Below are positions 16,077-26,700 of a stretch of 32,898 bases of DNA, piece by piece. The DNA lies in assembly GCA_030849065.1 (NCBI GenBank), contig JASAON010001460.1:1-32898 (forward strand), given 5' to 3'. The notes beneath the pieces were generated by a model. It searched no databases and was not told where the DNA came from. It saw only the letters and a list, made by a program, of their open reading frames with translations. The stretch is from Jaenimonas drosophilae. Lineage: Eukaryota > Euglenozoa > Kinetoplastea > Trypanosomatida > Trypanosomatidae. The first letter of the stretch is position 1. Every line of letters begins with the position of its first letter. The position numbers were made by a program, and so were the translations under genes.

Positions 16077-18320
16077 ATGGCCCTCTCCTCACACTTGGAG
16101 GAGGCCTATGCCCGCGATTTACCTATGAGCATGACGCAGTACGCCGAGCCACGGTTAGTGGGACGCAAACCCATCCGCTTCAATGATTTCCTCTCATACT
16201 TGTACGCCCAGCAGTACTCCAACATCATCCAAGATCAGTACCGCTCGCGTGCGCCGGATGAGGACATGGAGGTTGTCGCTGATGATGTGAGTGGTGGTGG
16301 TGCCATCAGCGCTGAGCTACGTGAGATATTCTACAACAGCATTTCCATCGCAGTGGGCAAAGACGGTGGTTGTCAGGTTGATGTGCGGATCGGTAAAAAA
16401 AAAGAAGAGGAGGAAGAAGAAATGGATCTGCCCGCCAACCTTAGAAAGGAGGAAAACCCGCGTCGAGAGACGATGGAAGAGACGCAACTGAAGATTCTGC
16501 GCTACTTCTTCCGCTTCTCCAAACATGGGCCTACCACCCCAGCCGCCTCCACCGCGCCGAGCTACGCCCTGAAGAGCTCAACGGGTGGTGAGGTTGGCCA
16601 CCTGAGCCAGAAGCAGCAGCGAGCGATGGAGCGCGAGGCCACCTTGTTCTACGGCGTGCGGCAGATTCCTGCCGATCAACCAGAATTCATCTCCACGTTG
16701 TACTCATGGATTCAGCCCGATACAGCGTTTGCGGCCTTGGGTGACAAGAGCAACCCGGCAGGACCCGACGCACACACCGCCGCTGGCACCAGCACCGGCA
16801 ACCATCATCATCACCATGAACGCCTTGGGCAGGTGCTGCGCTCAGACACCACCTCCGATGTGCCCGAGTACATCAAGAACCTGATGCGTGCGGCACAGGT
16901 GCACTCGCGTCGGCCCCCAACCAATACGGCCGGGGACGGTGAGGAGGACGGCGTCGAGGACTGCGATGTGCGCAGCTGTGGCAGCGCGGCGAGTGGGGAG
17001 CGACGTGCCTCCATGGGCAAGAGCTCCAAGCAGAGCCCCGCGCCGGAGTTGTTGTTAGAGGCTGGGAATCCATCCAAGGCGGCGGCTTCTCACCGGGGGC
17101 AGGCCGCCGAGGATCGCGTCGGCTCCACCGTCGAGGGCGGCAGCGTGACGTTTGCCCACGCCTCTCGGCCCACCTCCAACTGCCCCGGCAGCCAAGGGAG
17201 CACCGGCCGAACGCAGCGTCGGGAGCGGGTGTGGGATGTGAAGGGCTACCAACACCGCCCACTTATTAAGGCGCAGGTGCAGGAGTTGGTAGATGCCCTC
17301 GTGCCCCCGCGTTTGTTGGAGTTCTTCGACATCGACCCACGTCTGGTGGAGCGGCACTACCGCAGCCGTGAGCGCCGAAAGGACAAGATCCGGCAGCTGC
17401 TCAAGGAAAACGCCAGCCACCACGGCAACAAACACCTCCTGAAGGAACTCCAGGCGGAGCAGGAGCGTCTGGAGAGTGAAAACCCCATTGTGGGTGAGGC
17501 CCTCCTCATTATTGAGCGCGCGAGTATGCAGCAGTGCTCCCGTGAGGACTTGGTGGCGCTGGAGCGCGAGGTGGATACACAACTCCGCAGCAACAAGGCC
17601 CGGTGCTGGGGCAACCCTTTGAAGATGAACCCGCAGAGCTCTAACTTCCGTGGCAGCTCCGCCTTTGCGATGGAGCAGAAGAAGGTCGCCTCGGGGCCCG
17701 GTGCAACGATGGTGCAACGACCGCCCGCCGCGCTGAAGAAATCTCAGGGTCGCTCATCCACCGACCCGCCCGTTTCCTTCCATACGGTGAAGGCTGGCGC
17801 ACGTCCCGAAGCGAGTAGCAAACATGGCGGAGGCACCGCCACGGTTGGGCCGACGCTGAATATTCTGGAGCTGAGCCGCGTACGTCACATGGTGCAGTAT
17901 CACCTCCTTGGGCAGGAGCTGCTGCGGCAGGTGGCGGTGGATCTTCCCGAGCGAGGCATCTTCCTCTCAAGGCTGCTGAATGAGGCGGAGCTCTCCATCA
18001 ACTCCCACGACATCCTCGTTCGTGAGAGCGTAGATTGCGCCAAGGAGCACCTCTTGGATGGCCAAGAGGCACGTGCGGAGGCAGTGCAGCAAGAGAAGTT
18101 CCTCCAAGGAGAGGTGGAGGAGCTCCGGAAAAAGGTTGCCTACCTGACGGAGATGAAGCGATCGCGGTCTGAGTGGATTGCCCAACGCGCTAGTGCAAAG
18201 GAGATGTTATTGCATCAGCAAAAGCGTTTTGAGGAGGCCTTGTTAGAGCGCCTGCGCACACACACAGAGGAGGTGAAGGAAGCGCAGGACCGCGAGCGAC
18301 GTGGCTCCAACGCTGAGTAG
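16077..18320 (+). CDS. axonemal dynein light chain (p28) domain protein, AXDND1-like
   Basis: The 747-residue product ends in an axonemal dynein light chain domain (about 589-738). The stretch LGQELLRQVAVDLPERGIFL matches the p28 signature FDELIRQVTINCAERGLLLL in spacing and residues, and a long coiled coil follows, as in p28 inner-arm light chains. p28 proteins are about 260 residues, so this protein is roughly three times longer. Its size and layout recall AXDND1 rather than p28 itself. The N-terminal part has RFNDFLSYLYAQQYSNIIQD, an acidic run (KKKEEEEEE), a His run (HHHHH), a disordered linker, and a second conserved-looking block near 398-525 (LLEFFDIDPRLVERHYRSRE). It likely works in the flagellar axoneme, possibly in dynein arm assembly or docking. 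The start is the first ATG after the acceptor; the upstream TTG at 16062 is not used. Confidence 0.78.
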   Translation: MALSSHLEEAYARDLPMSMTQYAEPRLVGRKPIRFNDFLSYLYAQQYSNIIQDQYRSRAPDEDMEVVADDVSGGGAISAELREIFYNSISIAVGKDGGCQVDVRIGKKKEEEEEEMDLPANLRKEENPRRETMEETQLKILRYFFRFSKHGPTTPAASTAPSYALKSSTGGEVGHLSQKQQRAMEREATLFYGVRQIPADQPEFISTLYSWIQPDTAFAALGDKSNPAGPDAHTAAGTSTGNHHHHHERLGQVLRSDTTSDVPEYIKNLMRAAQVHSRRPPTNTAGDGEEDGVEDCDVRSCGSAASGERRASMGKSSKQSPAPELLLEAGNPSKAAASHRGQAAEDRVGSTVEGGSVTFAHASRPTSNCPGSQGSTGRTQRRERVWDVKGYQHRPLIKAQVQELVDALVPPRLLEFFDIDPRLVERHYRSRERRKDKIRQLLKENASHHGNKHLLKELQAEQERLESENPIVGEALLIIERASMQQCSREDLVALEREVDTQLRSNKARCWGNPLKMNPQSSNFRGSSAFAMEQKKVASGPGATMVQRPPAALKKSQGRSSTDPPVSFHTVKAGARPEASSKHGGGTATVGPTLNILELSRVRHMVQYHLLGQELLRQVAVDLPERGIFLSRLLNEAELSINSHDILVRESVDCAKEHLLDGQEARAEAVQQEKFLQGEVEELRKKVAYLTEMKRSRSEWIAQRASAKEMLLHQQKRFEEALLERLRTHTEEVKEAQDRERRGSNAE

Positions 18321-18561
18321 GCACCCCTTTCCTCTTTCCCCTCTCTTTGCCAATCTTCGCTGCCGAGGGATGGTGTGCTGTGCTGACTCAGATGCAGCAC
18401 AACAGCGCGATAGATGAGTCGCTGGGCTGCGGCCACATGTAAATGGAACTTGATAGCGGAACACATGCATGTATGAAGAGAACGAGAGAGTTAAGAACCC
18501 TTCCACATGAGTTGGATGGGGTGCTTGTGCTATCCGTGCGCCAAACATCAAGGTTGTACGC

Positions 18562-18579
18562 GTGTGTGTGTGTGTGTGT
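18562..18579. repeat. (GT)9 microsatellite
   Basis: Nine GT units lie between the p28-domain gene and UBC13. Confidence 0.95.
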
Positions 18580-18810
18580 TCCTGAGTAACCACCTTGTGC
18601 TCTCTATATTGACGCTACATATGCACATCCTCCTCCCCTTTATTGCTGTTGTTGTTGTTGTGTGTTTCAGATTTAGGTATTTTGATACACGTCCCCTGAA
18701 GGAACGCGCCGCCACTGCTGTAGTTGTGTGCGCCACCATCCTCTCCCCCCGTAGCGCAGCGCCATACACACCACATTCATCGCTGCCGCTCACACCCCAC
18801 ACAGACACAC

Positions 18811-18832
18811 TTTTTCCTAATTTTCTAACGAG
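18811..18832 (+). promoter_or_regulatory. predicted trans-splice acceptor for UBC13
   Basis: TTTTTCCTAATTTTCT leads to AACGAG with the AG at 18831-18832. The CDS ATG 20 nt downstream is the first ATG. Confidence 0.65.
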
Positions 18833-18852
18833 GTTGGCAACATACACCCGCA

Positions 18853-19311
18853 ATGGCCCTTTCCACGCGCATCATCAAGGAGACTGAGAAGCTCCAGAAG
18901 GAGTGCCCGCCCGGCATTCAGGCCTTCCCCGCCCCAGACAATCCGCGTTACTTCAAGGTCACCATCGCCGGACCTCCCCAGAGCTGCTACGAAGGTGGCG
19001 TGTTCGAGCTGGAGCTCTTCCTCCCCGAAGACTACCCCATGGTGCCACCTAAGGTGCGCTTCCTCACGAAGATTTACCACCCAAACGTGGATAAGATTGG
19101 GCGTATCTGCCTCGACATCATCAAGGATAAGTGGTCTCCCGCCCTCCTCATCAACAAGGTGCTCCTCTCCATTCAGATTCTCATGTCAAGCCCCAACCCT
19201 GATGATCCGCTGGCCAACGACGTGGCAGACCACTGGAAGCGTGATGAGGCCGGCGCACTAGAAACCGCACGAGCTTGGACTCACAAGTACGCTCGAGGAG
19301 GCCGACGATAA
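18853..19311 (+). CDS. UBC13: ubiquitin-conjugating enzyme E2 N (UBC13)
   Basis: This 152-residue E2 is nearly full-length collinear with UBC13/UBE2N. It carries the HPN motif (76-78), the active-site cysteine C86 in GRICLDI, the KDKWSPAL loop and the [15 protein letters not shown] segment. UBC13 pairs with the E2 variant MMS2/UEV1 to build lysine-63-linked ubiquitin chains used in post-replication DNA repair and in endosomal signalling. No MMS2 gene is in the window. The length is the usual 152 residues, the start aligns with the family start ([14 protein letters not shown]) and no key residue is missing. This is the surest assignment here. Confidence 0.98.
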   Translation: MALSTRIIKETEKLQKECPPGIQAFPAPDNPRYFKVTIAGPPQSCYEGGVFELELFLPEDYPMVPPKVRFLTKIYHPNVDKIGRICLDIIKDKWSPALLINKVLLSIQILMSSPNPDDPLANDVADHWKRDEAGALETARAWTHKYARGGRR

Positions 19312-20161
19312 AATTAGGAAAGTGCCAGAACAGAAGCTGATTGACGGGTGACGATGATGAGGGCCGCGCAATCCTCTGTATGGAGGTTGTGTGTGTGTGG
19401 GATGGGCCAACATTAGGGAAGGGATGAAGAGATACACATGGGCGACAGTAGCCAACAACAACATGAGAACACACACGCACACACAAGAAGAATGATGGCA
19501 GCAACTACTCTAAGCTCAACACCAGACCAAAGACCAGCGGTGCGTACTCTCATTGTGGGTATATAACTTGGTTCTTCTTCGTTTGAGCTCGCTGCAGCCT
19601 CACTCTGCCCACTTTTCCATCGTTTTTGGTCTTTTTTATGGCTCCATCGTCGCCTATTTGGTGTGAACCACCAACCGCACACGCACCTCACCTCCACTCT
19701 TGATAGAGTGTGCTGTTGCGTACATACCTTCCTGACGTGGGGGAGGTGGCTGGCACACCTCATGGTAGGTCGCATCTTCTTTTTCAGAACCTCTGTCACA
19801 CCAACCTTCGTCCACCCCCGACTGAGGCACTGCGGTGTGTTGGTTGTTTCCCCATTCTCCTCGTACTCTTTCCCGACACTAGCACTCGGTGGCGAAGGCT
19901 GACTAACCTTGCACACAACGCAGAGCCCCTCTCCTTCTTGGGAAGAGCGCTGCCGCTCAACGCCCCCCCCCCCCTCTGACCGTTACGGAGCCATGGAACT
20001 ATCTGCTCCCTTGTGTGGGGGAAGCGGCAAAGGGAGGTTTTGTACATTGGGAAGGTGGGCCCACGTGTTGTTGCCGCATCATCATGAGGAACGTCCGCCT
20101 TCTTTTTTCGGAATCTGCGGCCAGCATCTTCGTCCATATCTCCTCCTCAACATCCCCGATG

Positions 20162-20177
20162 CACACACACACACACA
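20162..20177. repeat. (CA)8 microsatellite
   Basis: About eight CA units in the intergenic region between UBC13 and the CHCHD2-like gene. Confidence 0.9.
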
Positions 20178-20566
20178 TACACGCAGATCTTTGGTGCACG
20201 TGGTCGTAGCACGTTCCATCGGACACTGACAGCAACCATTGGGCCCCACCACGTTGTGGTGTAGGGGGAGGTTGATAGGAGACACATTGGATGGGAGGTG
20301 CTGTGTATGAACAGAAGAAGAAAGAATGGTACCAAACCTGATGGCAACCAGCCAACATGTTGGCCTCCCTGATTAAGGTTTTCAGCACTCGATGATGTCA
20401 AATTCTTGTTTTTTTTGTTTTTTTCTTTACTCCAACACTGTCGTCCAGTACCTCGTGCTCGAGACCACATGACGATAACCAACACAACACAACTGTCACA
20501 ACTCACCGGACACCTTGGGGGCTTGCTTGTCTGTGTGATGATGGGCACCTCACGATACCCACACTC

Positions 20567-20601
20567 ACTCTTCTTCTTACTATCTTCATCTCAACACCCA
20601 G
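20567..20601 (+). promoter_or_regulatory. predicted trans-splice acceptor for CHCHD2-like gene
   Basis: A CACTCTTCTTCTTAC-type tract and TCATCTCAACACCCAG place the AG at 20600-20601. No ATG occurs before the CDS ATG at 20648. Confidence 0.55.
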
Positions 20602-20647
20602 TGTACCCCCCTCCACAACCTCTCACTTTTTATAACTCACATTCATC

Positions 20648-21145
20648 ATGGGACGCTCTCGTGCCGCTCCAGTTCGTTCAGGTGGTGCCTCCGTCAGCCG
20701 CCCCGCCGCCGCCCCCACCCCATCCCGCCCACACACCACCACCAACAACACTCACTCGCAGGCTCCACATACCAACCAGAGCGCCGCCCAGCCCCAGCAG
20801 CCTCAGGTGACGAACATCTACGTCCAGCGCAGCAGCCCCATGATGGGCGGCGGCGGCGGCGGCTCCGGCATGTTGGGAACGATGGCGGCAGTGGCTGGCG
20901 GCAGTGTGCTGGGCCATGGCATCAGCAACTACCTCTACGGCAACAACCACAACCAGGCCCCACCCACCCAGCCGGCGGAGGCGCAGGAGCTGGCCAAGGC
21001 GGCGGCCCAGGAGAACCACGTGTGCACCCCACAGCTCATGGGCTACTCCAAGTGCCTCGAGGCTAACCCGGAGTCGGCGGATAGCTGCAAGTGGGCGTGG
21101 GACTACTTCCAGCAGTGCCAGCAGCAGCAGCCCTCCATCTCCTAA
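20648..21145 (+). CDS. CHCHD2/CHCHD10/Mix17-like twin-CX9C protein
   Basis: The 165-residue product has a twin CX9C motif with cysteines 126, 136, 147 and 157, the signature of MIA40-imported intermembrane-space proteins. The N terminus is rich in Arg, Ala, Ser and Pro (MGRSRAAPVRSGGASVSRP), as in CHCHD2/CHCHD10. A Gly-rich central segment, GMLGTMAAVAGGSVLGHGIS (74-93), matches the hydrophobic glycine-containing helix of that family. The CHCHD2 branch is linked to MICOS, respiratory chain function and stress signalling in other eukaryotes. A shorter twin-CX9C relative follows 664 nt downstream on the same strand. The length is close to the human proteins (142-151 residues). I infer mitochondrial intermembrane-space location from motif and family. 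Confidence 0.88.
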   Translation: MGRSRAAPVRSGGASVSRPAAAPTPSRPHTTTNNTHSQAPHTNQSAAQPQQPQVTNIYVQRSSPMMGGGGGGSGMLGTMAAVAGGSVLGHGISNYLYGNNHNQAPPTQPAEAQELAKAAAQENHVCTPQLMGYSKCLEANPESADSCKWAWDYFQQCQQQQPSIS

Positions 21146-21809
21146 GTTGTGTTCATTGCGTGGAGCACCTACACGCAACATGCAGAGAGCATCGCTGCTG
21201 CTTTCCTGTTGGTTGTACCTGTTCCACTGGACTAAGTCGTGGATGGAAACTGCTCCATCGTCGTATTTTTGCTTGCGTCTTTTTGAATTTCTCCAGGATG
21301 ACGAGGTGATGGGAGAGAAGACAAGAAACAATGAACAAACATATTATAAGAACAGCAACAGCAGCGCAATCTCTATATACTCAAGCTTTTTTTCTTTGTG
21401 TACGCGAACGTACCTCTTCTTCTCCAATCTGAGTGTGCACTGCGTCGGACGGGTGCGGTGGTGTTCAGCAGTTGGAGAAGGTTGCCTTCACATCCCACAA
21501 CAAGGGAGGTGTGCACCGCATCCGGTGATGGCGCCACTTTGTTGTGCTCACAGGAGTCGAAGTGGGCTGGTGGCGGACATGCTCTTGTGGGGCCATGACT
21601 GTAGTACAGGCATCCAAGAGTGGTGTCTTCATGTGTGCAGATGCTCTCAACATGTGCTTCTCTCTTCACTTTGCTCAAGATTTCTTTGGTTTACTTTCCT
21701 TGTAGTTCATCGCTTGGTACGCCCTCTGACTCACCTACCCCACACACAAATATTCATACCCCCCACACACACACACTTGGATTGTTTCATCATTCTTTTC
21801 TGGGTTGAG
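21146..21809 (+). other. intergenic / 5' UTR between the two CX9C genes
   Basis: A frame stays open here and joins the second CX9C gene, but its translation (runs of S, C and F) does not look like protein and begins out of frame inside the first gene. It holds the acceptor for the second gene. Confidence 0.6.
21682..21705 (+). promoter_or_regulatory. predicted trans-splice acceptor for second CX9C gene
   Basis: GGTTTACTTTCCTTGTAG ends with the AG at 21704-21705. No ATG follows until 21810. A closer AG at 21808-21809 after a T-rich tract would leave no 5' UTR apart from the spliced leader. Confidence 0.6.
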
Positions 21810-22217
21810 ATGTCGAAGCCAGACGCCTCCACCTCCACCCCCACGTCCTACCTCGTAAGCCTCTTTACCGGTGGCAGGGGCGAGCTCACAACCCCCATCA
21901 CCCCCGCCAGCACCACCGCACCTTCGGCCCTCCCCCCAACTAACTACGGCGTGCCAACACCGGCACCAGTCAGCGGTGGACCCGCACCACGTGCCGAGGC
22001 GGTCAAATTTCCCGTGAACGGCCTCAATGGCGACGCCATCGCATCGCAACCGATGCCGCCCGCACCGAGCGGGACAGGCCAGAAGCCCATCTCTCCATGC
22101 GCACCGCACATGTTAGGCTACCGTCAGTGCTTGGAGTTTAACCCCGACGCCAAGACAAACTGCACCTGGGCACTGGATAACTTTATGAAGTGCAAGGAAA
22201 ACATCCATGACGTCTGA
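21810..22217 (+). CDS. twin-CX9C protein related to upstream CHCHD2-like gene
   Basis: The 135-residue product carries cysteines 97, 107, 118 and 128 in a twin CX9C with the same 10-residue inter-helix spacing as its neighbour. Shared residues around it (P-x-x-x-GY-x-x-CLE-x-NP, then C-x-WA-x-D-x-F-x-x-C) indicate a common origin. The N-terminal half is Ser/Thr/Pro/Ala-rich and lacks the glycine-rich hydrophobic segment of the upstream protein. It is likely a MIA40-imported intermembrane-space protein, from motif alone. The start at 21810 is the first ATG after the acceptor; the long open frame upstream is not part of the gene. It could equally be a diverged subunit of a respiratory complex, several of which carry this fold. 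Confidence 0.82.
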   Translation: MSKPDASTSTPTSYLVSLFTGGRGELTTPITPASTTAPSALPPTNYGVPTPAPVSGGPAPRAEAVKFPVNGLNGDAIASQPMPPAPSGTGQKPISPCAPHMLGYRQCLEFNPDAKTNCTWALDNFMKCKENIHDV

Positions 22218-22440
22218 GGAGGTGCGGTAGACGAAGGCAGAGATACTCTGGGAGGAAGACACTCCCACACTTGTTTCCTGCAGCTACATATGATGATGAG
22301 GTGATGATGATTTTTTGATGGACGTTGTTGTTGCTGTGGGAGTTGGGCACCGAGTAGAACACACGCGGAGAAGGATTCATGATAACTCCTTATCCAACAT
22401 CGCTGGATTGTTGATGATGAGTGTGCCGCTCTTCTTATTT

Positions 22441-22458
22441 GTTGTTGTTGTTGTTGTT
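22441..22458. repeat. (GTT)6 trinucleotide repeat
   Basis: Six GTT units followed by AG, so the tract also resembles a weak acceptor. Confidence 0.9.
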
Positions 22459-23277
22459 AGGAAACTTGTTGTTTCGATATCGTTTGCTCGAGCTGTGCAC
22501 TCCGCAATGAGTTGGGTTGAATCCGGCTACTTGTTTGTGTTGTACTTCCGCGCGCGCGTGTGTGTGTGTGGCGATCTCACCCTCCCTCATCAAAAAGAAC
22601 ATTGCAAAAGAAGTCCAACTAACATTTGTTTTTTTTGTTTTATTCACTCCGTGTGGTATCCCTTTTTTTTTCTCTTTGGAGCACCCCTCTCCTATTCCTC
22701 CTCCTCCGAACACATTCTTGTTGTTTCTCATGTTCATCAGGTTCACATATGTGCGGTGATGGAGCACACGCGCGGGTGCCGCGGCCGCCCTTCTTAGAGG
22801 GCAGGCGAACGGTTGTACACGTTCATTGAAGCTGGATGGAAAATTTATGACTTTGATTTGGTTTTGTGTTTGTTCTGGCGTGTGGCCAATGGACCTCCGC
22901 AGACATCAACACCTTCGCTCGCTGGTTGATGATCTACGCCGCAGGAATGCCTGCCCTCGAGTGTTCTCGCATGTCGGTGGCAATGGGTGAGTTAGGTTGG
23001 AGGAGAGAGAGCATGGTTCATGATGTTCGGTGATGTTGTTGTTGATGTATGGGTCTGTGGCCACAGGAATGTAGAGGTGGCTCGTTTGAGTTGGCTGGCA
23101 AAGCGCGGGGCACATATCGGCTGAGCCTGACCGCGGTGCAGCATTGCGGGTGGCAACGTGGAGGAGGTGAACGCCTCGCACATGCGCAGACAGTGGGCCA
23201 ACTTCTCTCATTATGTTGCATGGATTGTATTTGTTTTCATGGTATAGTTCCTCTCTCTTGGATTGTTGGCACATCAT

Positions 23278-23292
23278 ACACACACACACACA
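23278..23292. repeat. (CA)n microsatellite
   Basis: Seven CA units upstream of the FHA kinase gene. Confidence 0.9.
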
Positions 23293-23628
23293 TGCGTACG
23301 TACGTCCCGTGTTTGGATTCACTTCAACGTCAATGCAATGGTGATGAGACCTCTCTGCCATCTACAGACAAAGCAACAACATTCATACACCAGCCAACCT
23401 TCCGTGGACATGGTTGGGGGTTGTTGTTCGTCAAGCTATGCACCCCACCCCTCATGGAGGTGCTTGCACTCGCCTCACCTCTCCATGGGGCCATAATGTG
23501 ATGGATTATAATACGCATCTAGGCAGATGTGTGTTAGAATCCCTGAACCCCATCCTCATTTGGGCTGCTTCTTGTGTGTTCGTGATGTTGGTATTGCGCA
23601 TGCATACCTCCGTCAGTGCCCAATCACC

Positions 23629-23659
23629 ATCTTTCTTTCTTCTTTCTCATCCGCGTTAG
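23629..23659 (+). promoter_or_regulatory. predicted trans-splice acceptor for FHA kinase gene
   Basis: A CTTTCTTTCTTCTTTCTC-like tract is followed by GCGTTAG, AG at 23658-23659. The 5' UTR would carry a 13-codon upstream ORF (23677-23718). Weaker AGs at 23691-23692 or 23759-23760 would remove it. Confidence 0.55.
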
Positions 23660-23765
23660 GTCATCCGTCCTGGCTGATGGATTGTGTTCACAGTTCCCGC
23701 CATCATCCATCAACATAATTCATAAAAAAAGACACACACAAACATACACTTTTTCGTGAGTGGTG

Positions 23766-26700
23766 ATGGAGAAGACCCCGCCACTGGTTGATCAGCATGG
23801 AGATCGCCACTTTGGATTGTGGGGTGTACTCCTCGCGGAGAGTCGGCCCTCACCAACCAACGGCCTCCAACTCTTTTTGGACCAAGTTACGAATTGCAGC
23901 TCCACCCCTGACGCAACCACCAACACGCTCGATGGTTGCGTACGAGAACTACGTCAACGTGTTCCTCACAACCTCCACACACACTACGGCTTGACGTCCA
24001 ACCCCAACTCTCTGGCGGACTTCAGCCCATGTCTTGTGGTGCCACTCTTTGGCGATGTTGTTTGCATTGGCCGCCTTCCCACCAGTGATGTGGTGCTCTC
24101 GGGCAATCCATGTGTTAGCGGGCTCCACTGCTCCTTTGCCGTGGCGGTGGCACAACCACACACACATCGATGGAGCAGCGGCCACGCGGATGAAGTACCT
24201 CCAAGTGTGGGTGGAGCCCGTAGTGATGAGGAAGTTGCTCGTAGTGTGCGCCATGAACCTTCCACGTTCGATGGTTGTGTGCCAAATTCTGCCCACGATG
24301 AAATTCGGAACGGAGATGGTGATGAGCATGATGATGATGTTGAGCTTCGCATTACCATGTGCGACCACAGCTCCAATGGATGCTACGTGAATGGCAAGAT
24401 GCTGGGCAAGAATCATGCCCACAATGACCTCCGCTCTGGCGATGTTGTTGAGCTCGTTAATGCCGGCCCGCGGCACACAACGGGCTGCAACCTGAAATTC
24501 ATCTTTTTGCTCGTGGAGGACTTCATTCGTCAGGCGGTGGGCAGTTCGGTGGCCCATGAAGGCACCACACCTTTACCAACATCATCATTATCACCACCAA
24601 AAACAGTGGTTGAAGACGTGAACAAGCGACGACGCGACTTGAAGCGGCAGGTGATGTTGCTCCGCGCTCAGTGGGAGGCCACCGCGCAGGTTCAGCGCAT
24701 GTACGGCCACGACGTGGAGGATTTCTACAGCCTTGATAAGAGCCCGTCTGGGGTGTTGGGCGAGGGTGCCTTTGGCTCCGTGCATCGTGGAGCGCTTAAC
24801 ACCGCCCACGCCAAAGCATCCACGGATGCGCTGCTGCCACTGATGCAACATGCCGCACGCGTGGGGAGTATGTGGAGTGAGGAGGAGGAGCACACGTGCC
24901 GCCAGGCTTTCATTGATGCTCGCGTCAACGAACCACCCGCATCCGCAGTGGAGCTGCTAGCCGAGCATGCCTCTCTGGCCAAGCGCAAAACCGGGAAGCC
25001 ATCATCATCATCGCTACGGGGCCAACAAGATGTCGAGGTTGATGCCGTGGATGCCTCCACGGCCTTCATCTTCGCCATCAAGATGATCCAGCGTCAACGT
25101 GTGTTGCGTGATTGGCTGCTTGAGGACGCCGACCAGGCGGAGGTGGAGCTAAAACCTGAGACGAAGTGCATCCCATCCGCCACACGCGAAGAGGTGCGCG
25201 TCTTGAAGGATCTCATCCAGCTGGAAACGCAGCCGCCTGAGTACGCCAACCGGCTGGAGCGGGAGCTGCATGATCAACAGCGTGAGGAGGTCCTCGTCAT
25301 GTTGGGCGCGGAGAGCCAAGGCAGCACCACACAACCCTCGCAAGATGGCCGGCGTGTGGCACTTCTCAGCCAGCTCGAAGCATGTGGGCCGGGCGATGCA
25401 CGTCTCTCGCAGCGGGAGATGGCGCAACAGCGTGAACTGATGCGGCAGCGGTTGTTGGCCAGCCTGCACCCCACACTACGTCGTGCCTATGAGCGGGAGC
25501 TGCAGGGTCAAAGACGTCAGCAGAGTGAGCTCAACATTCTGCGCACCGTTTCTCATCCACACATCACTCGGTTGGTGGAGGTCTTCGACCATGGCAACAC
25601 ACTCAGCCTGGTGATGGAGCAGGCCACTGGTGGGGAGGCGTGGGATCTGCTGCAGCCACGTGCAACGAGGCGCAGCGCGGCACACCCAACGCCAACTACA
25701 TCATCATCATCATCCACGTCCGTCAACCACCACAGCAACATGGCAGACAACCACGGCCTATCTTGTGGAGGTCCGTTGCCTGAGTTTCTTGTGAAGATCA
25801 TTATTCTTCAGGTGTTGGAGGGTGTGCGTTATCTCCACTCCCGTGGCATCATTCACCGAGACCTTAAGCTGGAGAACATTTTGCTCCAGCGGCCCTGCCA
25901 CATTCAGCAAGTCTGCGCGCTGCAGCTGCAGCTGCTCATCATGCGGCTGGAGGCGGTGGAGAAGGAGTGCGAAGGGTGGAGCACCACCACCAACAACAAC
26001 TCTCCCACTCTCCCGAAGGAAGCTGTTGGGGTACGCAGCAACCCTCTCTCACTCATTCATACCATTCACATTCAACGTGCGCTGTGGCCGGTGGTCAAGA
26101 TCACCGACTTTGGTCTCTCGCACGTACTCCAGACAACTGGCCAACAACAACAACGGCAGCGGCAAGGTGCAACAATCAAGGGTGATGCTGGTGTGGAGGA
26201 TGAGGAACTACACCGCATCTACGCGCGTCATGAGATGAAGACGAGCTGCGGGACGCCCGTCTACGCCGCACCCGAGGTGACGGACCTCCGCCGTCGGCCC
26301 AACCGTGCGGGCTACAGCGCCGCGGTGGATCTCTACTCCGTCGGCGTCATGGCCTTTGCCCTCCTCACTGGGCGGGTGCCCTTTCCAGTGCGGCAACACG
26401 CCGCCACCAACGGGGAGAGAGCGCGGGTGGAGGTGGATTATACCGCCAAGGTGTGCTTTGACCGCTGCCGCCGACGACGTGGTGGGGCAGAGGCCGCCAC
26501 AGCGCGCCTAACCAAGCCACCCGCGCCATCGCCCTCACCGCTGCTGCCGCTGTTGGGGGTTGTGGCTGGAATTCACGTCGCATCCACGCCCACTTCGCCA
26601 GCCAGCGACGCAGATGCGCATGCACTTGCTTCACCAGCTCCAACAGCCTGGACGGCTGACATGAAGGATCTCGCCGCGGCCGTTCAGCGGGCAGAGAAGA

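Larger units (their letters stand above)
18321..18852 (+). other. intergenic / 5' UTR of UBC13
   Basis: No gene is supported. It contains a (GT)9 tract at 18562-18579, a GTT-rich tract ending in TTTCAG (AG at 18669-18670) and the UBC13 acceptor. Confidence 0.55.
19312..20647 (+). other. intergenic, no supported gene
   Basis: In 1.3 kb I see only 3' UTR-like sequence, a C10 run at about 19967-19976, a (CA)n run at 20162-20177 and several pyrimidine tracts. ORFs start with GTG or TTG and show H/T-rich microsatellite translations. No gene or structured RNA is supported. Confidence 0.5.
22218..23765 (+). other. intergenic, no supported gene
   Basis: In 1.5 kb I see (GTT)6 at 22441-22458, a (CA)n run at 23278-23292, T-rich tracts and the acceptor of the FHA kinase gene. 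The ORFs on both strands (for example 22318-22797 and 23049-23501) read like translated repeats and are not supported. Confidence 0.5.

Noticed and set aside
20904..21809. Long open frame joining the first CX9C gene region to the second
   Set aside because: It begins at an out-of-frame position inside the first gene and its middle part is not protein-like. The real start of the second gene is 21810.
22318..22797. Frame with VVVVVV run in the gap before the FHA kinase
   Set aside because: The hydrophobic run is a translated GTT repeat, so it is not a credible membrane segment.
22906..23361. 151-codon antisense frame
   Set aside because: No other gene is on the - strand, no acceptor is apparent, and the translation is H/T/P-rich microsatellite-like sequence.
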